Below, piece after piece: positions 1 to 8,800 of a stretch of DNA of 64,000 nt. The first letter of the stretch is position 1, and each line of letters begins with the position of its first letter. The translations under genes were made by a program, and so were the position numbers. This DNA is from an uncultured Chitinophaga sp. (lineage in GTDB: Bacteria > Bacteroidota > Bacteroidia > Chitinophagales > Chitinophagaceae): positions 38,234 to 102,233 of the forward strand of contig NZ_CAMLHC010000028.1 in NCBI RefSeq assembly GCF_946479755.1, written 5' to 3'. The notes under the pieces are model-generated. The model saw only the letters and a list, made by a program, of their open reading frames with translations. It had not been told where the DNA came from and ran no database searches.

Positions 1-1255
1 CCCGGAAAAGGGGGCTGAGGAACATATTGGCGTGGCCGGCCCGCATACGGTGTATGCCGAGGCCCATGTCCGTCATGATGTCGAGGCCGTAATTCAGTCC
101 GAATACGATGCCTTCCTGTACCGCCCTCAGCATGTGCGCCCGTTGGTGCCGGTTGAAGTCGAGACCGCTGACAGTAGCGCCTGTACTTTTGTTGCCCAGT
201 ATTCTCTCTGCGCCATTACCGAAGGGGAATACCAGCAGGCCGTCGGCTCCTGCCGGGGCCTGGGCGGCGATCTCATTCATATCAGCGTAACTGATATCGC
301 CGATCATATTGCGCAGCCAGGAGTTGGCGATGCCGGTGCCATTGAGGCACATGAGCACGCCGTCGCGCGTATGCTGCGCGTCGTTGTTCACATGTACAAA
401 CGTATTAACGCGGCTTTCACGGTCGAAGGTATGTTGGTCGTGCACAGCATATACCACTCCGGAGGTACCGGCCGTGGTGGCCGCTTCGCCGGGTTCGAGC
501 ACGTTGAGCGAAAAAGCGTTGTTGGGCTGATCGCCGGCGCGGTAGGTGACCGGTGTGCCGGGCGCCAGTTGTAACGCTGCGGCTGCCGCGGCGGTGAGCT
601 GGCCCTGTATGCCGAAGGTAGGCACGATGGCCGACAACAGCTGCGGGCTGATCTGATAGTACTCCAGCAGCTGGTTGCTGACAGCATTGCCCGGGAAGTC
701 CCAGAAAGTACCTTCGGAGAGGCCGGACACCGTAGTGGTGGCTTCTCCGGTGAGCTTCAGGGCAATGAAATCGCCGGGGAGCATTACTTTATGGATCCGT
801 TCGTACACCTGCGGTTCGTTTTCGTGTATCCATCGCAGTTTGGAAGCGGTAAAATTACCGGGGGAATTCAGCAGGTGTGAGAGGCAATAGGACTCTCCCA
901 GTGCGGAGAAGGCCTGACGCCCTGTTGCTACCGCACGGCTGTCGCACCAGATAATAGCAGGGCGCAGCACCTGCATGTCTTTGTCCACGCACACGAGGCC
1001 GTGCATCTGGTAGGCGATGCCGATCCCTTTTACCATGGCCGGATCAAAGGCGTGCTGCCGGCGCAGGAGCGCGGTGGCGTTCACCACCTCCTGCCACCAG
1101 CTTTCCGGGTCCTGCTCCGCCCAGTCTGGCCGCGGCACTAAAATGGGCATCTCGCGGGACGGGCTGGTGGCCGTTGCCAGGCAACGGCCGGTGTCTGCGT
1201 CCAGCAGTGCGGCTTTAATAGAAGATGAGCCGATATCGTAGCCAATAAAATACAT
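1..1255 (-). CDS. xylB: Xylulokinase, FGGY family, 3' end beyond window (partial)
   Basis: This FGGY-family kinase should phosphorylate D-xylulose to D-xylulose 5-phosphate in the cytoplasm, feeding the pentose phosphate pathway. The frame is open from the ATG at 1255 to the window edge, about 418 codons. Xylulokinases usually have about 490-500 residues, so some 75 C-terminal residues are missing. Visible motifs are the N-terminal phosphate-binding strand YFIGYDIGSSS (residues 2-12), the sugar-site segment RPAIIWCDSRA (98-108) and the ATP-site loop GTSG (263-266). The symporter gene ends 18 bp upstream on the same strand, so the two are probably cotranscribed. The xylulose assignment rests on family resemblance and this neighbour; another pentulose substrate is possible. 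Confidence 0.88.
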   Translation of the reverse strand, partial: MYFIGYDIGSSSIKAALLDADTGRCLATATSPSREMPILVPRPDWAEQDPESWWQEVVNATALLRRQHAFDPAMVKGIGIAYQMHGLVCVDKDMQVLRPAIIWCDSRAVATGRQAFSALGESYCLSHLLNSPGNFTASKLRWIHENEPQVYERIHKVMLPGDFIALKLTGEATTTVSGLSEGTFWDFPGNAVSNQLLEYYQISPQLLSAIVPTFGIQGQLTAAAAAALQLAPGTPVTYRAGDQPNNAFSLNVLEPGEAATTAGTSGVVYAVHDQHTFDRESRVNTFVHVNNDAQHTRDGVLMCLNGTGIANSWLRNMIGDISYADMNEIAAQAPAGADGLLVFPFGNGAERILGNKSTGATVSGLDFNRHQRAHMLRAVQEGIVFGLNYGLDIMTDMGLGIHRMRAGHANMFLSPLFR

Positions 1256-1273
1256 ATCTGTTGTGAATAACGA

Positions 1274-2950
1274 TTACCAATAAACGGTATACAGTGCAAT
1301 GAGGATACCGATGATGAACAATGCGCCGATCGTAAACGGCATCGCAGTTTTAAACATGCTGCTGTCGATTTCCAGTCCTTTCGGATTGTTCTTGCTGGAA
1401 GGATCGGCCAGGGAGATGATGATCATACCTACCACACAGATCACGAACACGATGCCCATACGGTCGATGAAGGCCATTTCATAAACGCCTGACGCATTGG
1501 GGGCGGCCCAGCCAAACTGATAGAGCGGCTGCAGGTCCACCCAGTTGGGCAGGAATTTCAGCACAAAAGACATCAGCAAGCCAACGATCATCGCAAAGAG
1601 CGCGGCATTGGAAGTGGTCCGTTTCCAGAAGAAGCCCATGATGAACATGGCAAATACGCCCGGAGACACAAAGCCTGTGTATTCCTGGATAAACTGGAAA
1701 CCGCCTTTTTTGTCGATGCCCAGGAAGTTGGACAGGATGATGGCGAGCACCATGGCGACGATCACCGTCACGCGGCCTACTCTCACCACTTTTTGTTCAT
1801 CGGCCTCTTTATGATATATCTTCTTATAAATATCCAAAGTAAAAATGGTGGAAATACTGTTGGCTTTACCCGCCAGCGAGGCTACCACGGCAGCGGTGAG
1901 CGCTGCAAAGGCCAGGCCTTTCAGTCCGCTGGGCAGCAGGTTGAGCAACACCGGATAAGCGTTGTCAGGGTTCAGGGAGCCGCCCTGCATCATCTCTGTG
2001 TGGAACTGGCCCTGCTGGTACAGCACATAGGCAGCGATACCCGGCAGCACCACGATGATAGGCATGAGCAGTTTCAGGAAACCGGCGAACAGCAGGCCGC
2101 TGCGGGCGGTTTTCAGGTCGGCGCCCAGCGCACGTTGCGTGATGTACTGATTGCATCCCCAGTAGTTGAGGTTCACGATCCACATACCCCCTACCAGTAT
2201 ACTTAACCCCGGCAGGTCGAGGTAGTGGGCGTCCTCTTTTTTGAAGATCATATGGAAATGGTCGTCCGCATGCTGATGCAGGAGGCTGAAACCTTTCATC
2301 ACACCGCTCTCGCCGAAGTGCTGCGCCACAAGGTCCAGCGCCAGGTAAGTAGTAGCCAGGCCGCCCAGGATGAGGAAGAACACCTGGATAACGTCTGTAT
2401 AACCGATCACTTTCATACCGCCGAGGGTGATGAGCACCGCAAAGAAAGACAGCGCCACCATGCAGACGTAGAAGTCGATCCCGGAAATTTTATTAATCGC
2501 CAATGCGCCCAGGTACAGGATGGACGTGAGGTTTACCACCACGTACAGCAGCAGCCAGAACACCGCCATAATAGTACTCACCGTTTGGTTGTACCGGCGT
2601 TCCAGGAACTGGGGCATTGTATAGATCTTGTTTTTCAGGTAAATGGGAAGGAAAAAGACCGCTACCACAATCAGTGTGGCTGCCGCCATCCATTCATAGG
2701 TGGAGATAGCCAGGCCCATAGAGAAACCGGAGCCGGACATGCCGATAAACTGTTCTGCCGAGATATTGGAGGCAATGAGGGAAGCGCCGATCGCCCACCA
2801 GGTCAGCGAGCCTTCCGCCAGGAAAAAGTCCTTGGAATCTGTTGTCGCCTTCTTTTTTTTCTGGTAGATATAATACCCGTAGCCGGCCACTATTACAAAA
2901 TATACCAGGAATACCAGGTAATCGACGTAGTGAAGTAAGTTTGGTTGCAT
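1274..2950 (-). CDS. Sodium:sugar symporter, SSS family (probable xylose/galactose type)
   Basis: A 558-residue inner-membrane transporter of the solute:sodium symporter family, the size expected for the SGLT-like sugar branch. Many hydrophobic helices are visible, starting with residues 9-30. The helix around residues 55-70 carries SNISAEQFIG (61-70), a typical SSS signature near the substrate and Na+ sites. It should import a monosaccharide driven by Na+. The xylulokinase gene follows 18 bp downstream, which points to D-xylose, although galactose or glucose transporters of this branch look much the same. The ATG at 2950 lies about 57 bp from a small palindrome, TGTATcaaATACA, a possible operator. 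Confidence 0.88.
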   Translation of the reverse strand: MQPNLLHYVDYLVFLVYFVIVAGYGYYIYQKKKKATTDSKDFFLAEGSLTWWAIGASLIASNISAEQFIGMSGSGFSMGLAISTYEWMAAATLIVVAVFFLPIYLKNKIYTMPQFLERRYNQTVSTIMAVFWLLLYVVVNLTSILYLGALAINKISGIDFYVCMVALSFFAVLITLGGMKVIGYTDVIQVFFLILGGLATTYLALDLVAQHFGESGVMKGFSLLHQHADDHFHMIFKKEDAHYLDLPGLSILVGGMWIVNLNYWGCNQYITQRALGADLKTARSGLLFAGFLKLLMPIIVVLPGIAAYVLYQQGQFHTEMMQGGSLNPDNAYPVLLNLLPSGLKGLAFAALTAAVVASLAGKANSISTIFTLDIYKKIYHKEADEQKVVRVGRVTVIVAMVLAIILSNFLGIDKKGGFQFIQEYTGFVSPGVFAMFIMGFFWKRTTSNAALFAMIVGLLMSFVLKFLPNWVDLQPLYQFGWAAPNASGVYEMAFIDRMGIVFVICVVGMIIISLADPSSKNNPKGLEIDSSMFKTAMPFTIGALFIIGILIALYTVYW

Positions 2951-3006
2951 AAATGTTCAAACGTGGTTTGTATAATAAATTTGGCGGATCAATATAGTGA
3001 AATAAA

Positions 3007-3019
3007 TGTATCAAATACA
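3007..3019. promoter_or_regulatory. Possible operator upstream of the symporter/xylB operon
   Basis: The perfect 5-bp inverted repeat TGTAT-caa-ATACA sits 57 bp upstream of the symporter start codon, where a sugar-responsive repressor could bind. Only the symmetry is observed. The regulator is unknown and the short arms could arise by chance. Confidence 0.25.
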
Positions 3020-3048
3020 CTTATGCACCATAAAAAAGCTAAAACTAA

Positions 3049-3072
3049 AAACCGCAGCGTTACTGCGGTTTT
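3049..3072 (-). terminator. Intrinsic terminator downstream of the FAD oxidoreductase
   Basis: A 9-bp stem AAACCGCAG/CTGCGGTTT has a 5-base loop (3058-3062). On the minus strand the stem ends in a T-rich tail, so it would stop transcripts coming from the oxidoreductase gene, whose stop codon is about 230 bp upstream. T residues also follow on the plus strand, so it may work in both directions. Confidence 0.7.
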
Positions 3073-3154
3073 CCCGGGAGGTCAAATCTATACATTTAAA
3101 ATTGCTATCAAAGCACTTTAACAAAAAACCGGAGAGCCGTTGGCGTTATGGTCT

Positions 3155-3270
3155 GGCGGCCGGCGGGAAGGCCGCCGGACGGGGGGCCGGGCGTAGTGAA
3201 GCGATGTCCGGCAGGCTGTCGGATCGTTGCCTGGGACATCGGGAATTGCCGGACGGGGGCCGGGCGTTGT
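3155..3270. repeat. GC-rich intergenic repeats: hairpin plus direct repeat
   Basis: GGCGGCC (3155-3161) pairs with GGCCGCC (3170-3176) around an 8-base loop. The motif gccggac-G(5-6)-ccgggcgt occurs twice, starting at 3174 and 3248, 74 bp apart. The block differs in composition from the AT-rich intergenic DNA elsewhere in the window. It could act as a 3' structure for the oxidoreductase transcript or be a copy of a dispersed repeat. Confidence 0.5.
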
Positions 3271-3300
3271 TCAGCCACAACCGGGGGCTATCCGGCAATA

Positions 3301-4437
3301 TCAGGCCAGCGCCATCACCGCTATTTTATCTCCTATAAGCGACCCTATCGCTACGCCCATGCCGCCCATGCGCACGCCGAGGATAATATTATCGGAATAG
3401 GCCTTCACGATTGGTTGTTTGGTGCTGCCGAAGGCCATGATGCCGGTCCACCGGTCGGCGATGGTAAAGGGCCGTCCGGGGAGTATCAGGTGGCGCAGCA
3501 TTTCCTCCAGTTCGTGCTGGATACGGTCATTGTAGCGGAACTCCGTGGAGGTTTCCCCGGAAAAATCCAGTTGGCGCCCACCGCCCAGCAGTACGCGGCC
3601 CTCAAGCTCACGGAAATAGAAATAACCTTCTTCCAGGTGGAAAACGCCTTTAAAAGGCAGGCCGGGGACCGGCTCCGTGATGAGCACCTGTCCTCTTCCC
3701 GGGGTGACTTCCAGTCCGGGTAGCAGCTGACGGGTAAAGGCATTGGTGCATACCAGCAGTTTCCGGGCACGGAACACCACCTCTTCTTTCAGGAGCTGAT
3801 GGGTGACCACCACATTCACCCCGGAGCGCAGGTCTTCCATGCGGGTGACTGGGCAACCGGTTTTTATCTCCACCCCCATGGCGATCGTTTTATCGATGAG
3901 CGCACGCATCATTTGGCCGGTATGCAGCTCCCCTTCATAGTGGTTGCTGACCATGGCCTTTACATGGTCCGGCGCGAAGCCAAAAGACGATAGTTTATCA
4001 GTGGCCAGGGAGAATGCAGGCGTTGGGCCGAGTACGCCGGCCAGCATACGGTTGACCTCGTCCAGCTGATGCAGGGCCCACTCTTCCCGGGCACCGATCA
4101 GTTCATAGCTGCCGTTTTCCCGGTAGCCGATCCGGTCATCGCCGAGGCGCCGGCGGAGCAGCTGCAGGCCGGCCCGCCGCATCGCTACCAGCTCCAGTAC
4201 CGTTTCGGCCGGCATGGTTTGCAGGTCGGCCAGTATCTCCGTGAGGCTGCCGATGCAGGCGAAACCCGCATTTTTGGTGCTGGCGCCGGTAGGCAGCACT
4301 TCCCTTTCCAGTACCAGCACCCGGGCGCCAGGCTCCCGCTCCCGCAGGCTGATGGCCGCAGAAAGGCCTACGATGCCACTTCCGGCGATGATATAGTCGT
4401 ACTGAAGCAGACTTTGTTTCTCCCAATAGCTTAACAT
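3301..4437 (-). CDS. FAD-dependent oxidoreductase, DAO (glycine/D-amino-acid oxidase) family
   Basis: A 378-residue cytoplasmic flavoenzyme expected to oxidise a primary or secondary amine of a small substrate such as a D-amino acid or glycine derivative. The N-terminal Rossmann fold carries GSGIVG (residues 19-24), ending in a strand with an acidic residue (LVLERE, about 41-46) that would bind the FAD ribose. GASTKNAGFACIGS (51-64) resembles the flavin-contacting segment of the family. The C-terminal part contains GVRMGGMGVAIG, the usual second FAD contact. The length fits the family. The substrate cannot be read from the sequence, and the gene is flanked by a divergent alcohol dehydrogenase 88 bp away. 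Confidence 0.82.
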   Translation of the reverse strand: MLSYWEKQSLLQYDYIIAGSGIVGLSAAISLREREPGARVLVLEREVLPTGASTKNAGFACIGSLTEILADLQTMPAETVLELVAMRRAGLQLLRRRLGDDRIGYRENGSYELIGAREEWALHQLDEVNRMLAGVLGPTPAFSLATDKLSSFGFAPDHVKAMVSNHYEGELHTGQMMRALIDKTIAMGVEIKTGCPVTRMEDLRSGVNVVVTHQLLKEEVVFRARKLLVCTNAFTRQLLPGLEVTPGRGQVLITEPVPGLPFKGVFHLEEGYFYFRELEGRVLLGGGRQLDFSGETSTEFRYNDRIQHELEEMLRHLILPGRPFTIADRWTGIMAFGSTKQPIVKAYSDNIILGVRMGGMGVAIGSLIGDKIAVMALA

Positions 4438-4525
4438 CCTACTAAGTTAAACAATTGACAACAGGATCGCGGTCAGCGTAAAACTGTTTAAAAATCAGTA
4501 GTTTCGGAATCCAAAATCAACGACC

Positions 4526-5575
4526 ATGATTGATACCCAAGCTTACGCAGCACAAAATGCTACTTCCCCTCTCGGTCCGTGGAACTTTCAGCGGAGAGAA
4601 GTCGGCCCCCACGACGTGCAGATTGAAATCCTCTATTGTGGTGTATGCCATTCGGATATCCACCAGGTACGGGATGAATGGGGCGGTTCTGTGTACCCGA
4701 TGGTACCCGGCCATGAGATTGTGGGCCGTATCGTAAAAGTCGGCGACCATGTCACCAAATTCAAGGTGGGCGACCTGGCCGGCATCGGCTGTTTTGTGGA
4801 CTCCTGCCGGGAATGTACCCCCTGCCGGGCCGGAGAAGAGCAATACTGTGAAAAAGGCAATGCCAGCACCTACAACGGTACGGAGATGGACCGTAAAACG
4901 CTGACTTACGGCGGCTACTCCACGCAGATCGTGACGGATGAAAAATATACGCTGAAAATATCCGACAAGCTGCCCCTCGAAGGCGTAGCACCACTGCTGT
5001 GCGCCGGTATCACCACCTACTCGCCGCTGCGTCACTGGAAGGTGGGCAAGGGGCATAAAGTAGGGGTACTGGGACTGGGCGGCCTCGGGCATATGGCGGT
5101 TAAACTGGCCAACTCCATGGGCGCCGAAGTGACCATGCTCAGCACCTCTCCCTCCAAAGAGGCAGACGCCAAAAAGCTGGGGGCACATCACTTCGCCCTG
5201 ATCAAAGACAAGGCTCAGATGAAAAGCCTGCGCAATACCTTTGACTTCATCATCAATACCGTGTCTGCTCCTCACGACTATCACCAGTTCCTGCAGCTGC
5301 TGACGCTCAACGGTGTGATGATCTGCCTGGGCGTACCACCGGAGCCGTCCGCAGTACCCGCTTTCGATCTTATCATGGGGCGCCGCAGTATTGCCGGTTC
5401 ATTGATAGGCGGCATCCGGGAAACACAGGAGATGCTGGATTACTGCGCTGAGCATAATATTGTCAGTGATGTGGAAGTTATTGACATCAAAGATATCAAC
5501 ACCGCCTATGACCGTATGATGAAAGGCGATGTGAAATACCGTTTTGTGATTGATATCGCCAGTCTGAAGAAATAA
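4526..5575 (+). CDS. Zinc-dependent NAD(P) alcohol dehydrogenase, YahK/cinnamyl-alcohol type
   Basis: A 349-residue medium-chain alcohol dehydrogenase, likely reducing aldehydes to alcohols with NADPH. The catalytic zinc site is visible as C41 with H42 and GHE at 62-64. The structural zinc site has four cysteines at 94, 97, 100 and 108. The Rossmann loop GLGGLGH follows at about residues 184-190, and the STSPSK stretch after the next strand suits the phosphate of NADP(H). The layout is that of the YahK/AdhC/CAD subgroup. The gene is divergent from the FAD oxidoreductase and ends in a clear terminator. Its physiological aldehyde is unknown. Confidence 0.87.
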   Translation: MIDTQAYAAQNATSPLGPWNFQRREVGPHDVQIEILYCGVCHSDIHQVRDEWGGSVYPMVPGHEIVGRIVKVGDHVTKFKVGDLAGIGCFVDSCRECTPCRAGEEQYCEKGNASTYNGTEMDRKTLTYGGYSTQIVTDEKYTLKISDKLPLEGVAPLLCAGITTYSPLRHWKVGKGHKVGVLGLGGLGHMAVKLANSMGAEVTMLSTSPSKEADAKKLGAHHFALIKDKAQMKSLRNTFDFIINTVSAPHDYHQFLQLLTLNGVMICLGVPPEPSAVPAFDLIMGRRSIAGSLIGGIRETQEMLDYCAEHNIVSDVEVIDIKDINTAYDRMMKGDVKYRFVIDIASLKK

Positions 5576-5597
5576 TTGGGCATCAAAACAATCTTGT

Positions 5598-5630
5598 AAA
5601 AGGCAGGTATTCACCTGCCTTTTATTGTTT
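5598..5630 (+). terminator. Intrinsic terminator after the alcohol dehydrogenase
   Basis: An 11-bp perfect stem AAAAGGCAGGT/ACCTGCCTTTT (5598-5608 with 5613-5623) closes a 4-base loop and is followed by T-rich DNA, 22 bp after the stop codon. Confidence 0.85.
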
Positions 5631-5826
5631 TATAGGACCGCATAATGGATCGGACTGCCAACATACTGCAGAGATCTTAAAACGCTGATGCAATGCGTCC
5701 TGACAGCGCTACCAGTCAACATGACAAGATCATTTTTAATTTTTTTTCAACCCCACATTCTCCCTATATTTATTTATTATTTCCTATTGTTAATACCCGG
5801 CCCCCAGGCTTTGAAAACCATATCAA

Positions 5827-8800
5827 ATGCTTATCAGCAGCAAACACTTCACCCCGGTTATCGGACTGGACATCCACATCGTTATCCTTTTAGGATTTCC
5901 TGTGCCTCTCCCCCATCCATTTATTGGATTGGTGATCGATCCGATGGACTACGTCCCCTTCATTGGCGCCACTACCCACATTAACCATGTGCCCCGCGGT
6001 AAAAGCGACACCAGCGGCATGCTGATATTCCTGTTTCATATTCCCATGGGAGGCCCGTTCCTGCTGGCGCCCATGATAGGCCATGAATCCGTCAATTTTT
6101 TCGGCAGCAAAAAAGTAACGGTGGAAGGCAACCTGATGACGCCATCAGGACATATGCTTATGACGTGCAACGACATTGGCTTACCGTTATCCCTCACTCC
6201 CGGAAAAAAATTCAAACCTATTCCGAGCCTGTTCCTGCCTACCTCCTACTCTATCCCGCTATCATTCGGCAAACCGGTGAATGTAGGCGGCCCTTATGTT
6301 CCTGACTGGGCGGGTGTACTGCTGAACCTGATTATGTCCTTTGGTTTTGGCTCCCTGATGAAAGGATTGGGCAAGGCGGGTAAAAAAGCGCTGACCAAAT
6401 TCAATCATGCGCTGAAAGGGAAAATTGGCAGTAACAAATTGAGCAAAACCCTTTGTAAGATGGGCTTTGAGCCGGTAGACCTTGTACAGGGCATTGTCAT
6501 TTACGATGGTGTTGATTTCGAGCTCCCCGGCCCTATCCCGCTAAAATGGGAGCGCTCCTGGAACAGTGACAGTACTTTTGAAGGACTGCTGGGGCATGGC
6601 ACGCACTTATGTTATGACATGCGGCTCCAGGAATTTCCTACTGAAGCCGCTACTGTTGTATTACTGGGAGATGGCCGCAGTGCCGTGTTCGACGCACTGC
6701 CCTATTCAGGCAACACTGATTATAACCGGCATGAGCGGCTGTTACTGACCCGTACTAACACGGAAGAATATACGCTGTTCAACTATGAAAACAGGTACAC
6801 CTATACTTTCCGGCAACTACAGCCGGCAGAAAAGCAATACCGCCTGATCAGTATCTCCGACGAAAGAGGGTTTATGATCAGCTTTCATTACAACAACGCC
6901 GGACATCTGCTGCGGATCATTGACAGCGCCGGCAGACACCTGGTTACGGCACATGACGAAGCCGGCCGTCTTACCCGGGTGACCGCCCACCATCAGGGTA
7001 AAACGCGTGAAATGATAAGTTATTCCTATAACGACGCCGGTGATCTTAACGAGATTACCGATCCGCTGGGAGCAACGACTTATCTTACCTACCAGGACCA
7101 CCTGATGGTCAAAAAAACTGACCGGAACGGTCATTCATTTTACTGGTCTTATGACGAAAAACACCGGTGTGTCCATACAACAGGGGACAACCGGTTACTG
7201 GAAGGCTGGCTGGAATACCATCCTGACAAAGGTTATAACCTGATTTCAGATAGCAGGGGCACAACAACTTATTACTACAGGCCGGATTTTGTGGTAACAC
7301 AGATTAAAAACTCACTGGGCCACTCCAGGTTTTACGAGTATACAGACGAAATGGAAGTGTATCGTGAAATAGATGCTGAAGGTAACGTGACCGGCTATAC
7401 GTATGATGACAGTGGCAACCGGACCAGTGTCGTATTACCGGACGGCGCAGCTTATACTTTCCTGTTTGACGACCAGGGCAGGATGATTCACGAAGAGGAC
7501 CCCGCAGGGAATAGCCGTACCTACATCTATTATAAAACTACCGGTTTACTCCATACCATCACAGACGCCAACGGCTGTATCAGCATCCGCCGGTATAACG
7601 AACAAAACCTGCTATCTGTTGTAGAGACAGAAAACGAAGATAAAGTCGTTCTCCGGTATGACGGTGACTATAATATCCGCAGCGTGCAATCAAAGAAGGG
7701 TCAAATCTCGCACTGGGAGTATGACGCCTGGGGGCAATGCCTGTCACAGGTTAATCCTGAGCAGGAAACAAGGGAATTCAGCTATGATCCTCTGGGGAGG
7801 ATTACAGATATCCGGCAACCCAACGGACATCACATTCAATTAGCATACAACGCCTATAATAAAATAACATGGTTAAAAGACGGGAACCATGATATACGCT
7901 TTGATTATACCCCCCTGGGAAATGTGCGGCTACGGGATGAAAACGGCGCCAAAATCCACTATAGTTACAATCGCCAGGAAGAGTTGACGGGCGTTGTCAA
8001 CGAACATGGAAAGCGCTTTCGCCTGGAACGTAACACCAATGGCGATATTATCAGTGAAACTACATTCTCCGGCATCACACGCAGTTTCCAATACGACTCG
8101 GCCGGAAAAATCGTCAGGGTGCAACTACCGGCGAACCGGTGGATCGTCCTTGAATATGATAGCAACGGACAGATCATCCGCAGGGAATATGACGATGGTA
8201 CCTGGGAAGCGTTCAGTTATAACCGTGGCGGCTATCTCATTGAAGCGGCCAACCAGCATACCACCATTAAATTCCAGCGTGATTTGCTGGGCCGGGTAAC
8301 GGCAGAATGGCAAAACGGCCACCTGGTCTCAAGTGTTTATAACACAGACGGTCTCCGCAGTAACGTTAACAGCAGCCTGGGCGCTCAATTCCGGTTTGAC
8401 TGGGACCAGGCAGGGCAACTGACAGGAATCAACGCCCAAACAGAAGACAAGCCGGACGACTGGAAAGCGCATATCGAGCGTGACCTGGCCGGGCGTGAAA
8501 TTGAACGCTACCTCCCCGGTGATCTGCGGCAGTCCTGGCAATACCAGCCGGTAACGGAAAGCAATGGATTGCCCGTTTCCCAACAGGTAACACGTAGCGG
8601 TCATACTATCCGGAGCTGCCAGTATTTATGGGATGGTAAAAACCAGCTGAAACAAATCAGCGACCTGCTGAGTCGCAAGTTGACGAAATTCGGCTACGAT
8701 GCTGCTGACAAACTCTCCTGGGCACAATATGAAAACGGGGAAACAGTTTACAGGACCCGGGACAAAGCGGGCAACCTTTACCGGTCTGTCACGCGGAACG

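Larger units (their letters stand above)
2951..3300. other. Intergenic region with operator-like palindrome, terminator and GC-rich repeats
   Basis: No gene is supported in these 350 bases. The part near 2950 should hold the promoter of the symporter gene. A hairpin terminator lies at 3049-3072. The segment 3150-3300 is unusually GC-rich, with a direct repeat and a strong hairpin, and lies directly downstream of the FAD oxidoreductase stop codon. Confidence 0.6.

Noticed and set aside
32..574. A 180-codon plus-strand frame at the window edge
   Set aside because: The minus strand is open from 1255 to the edge and encodes xylulokinase with all expected motifs, so this is an antisense shadow.
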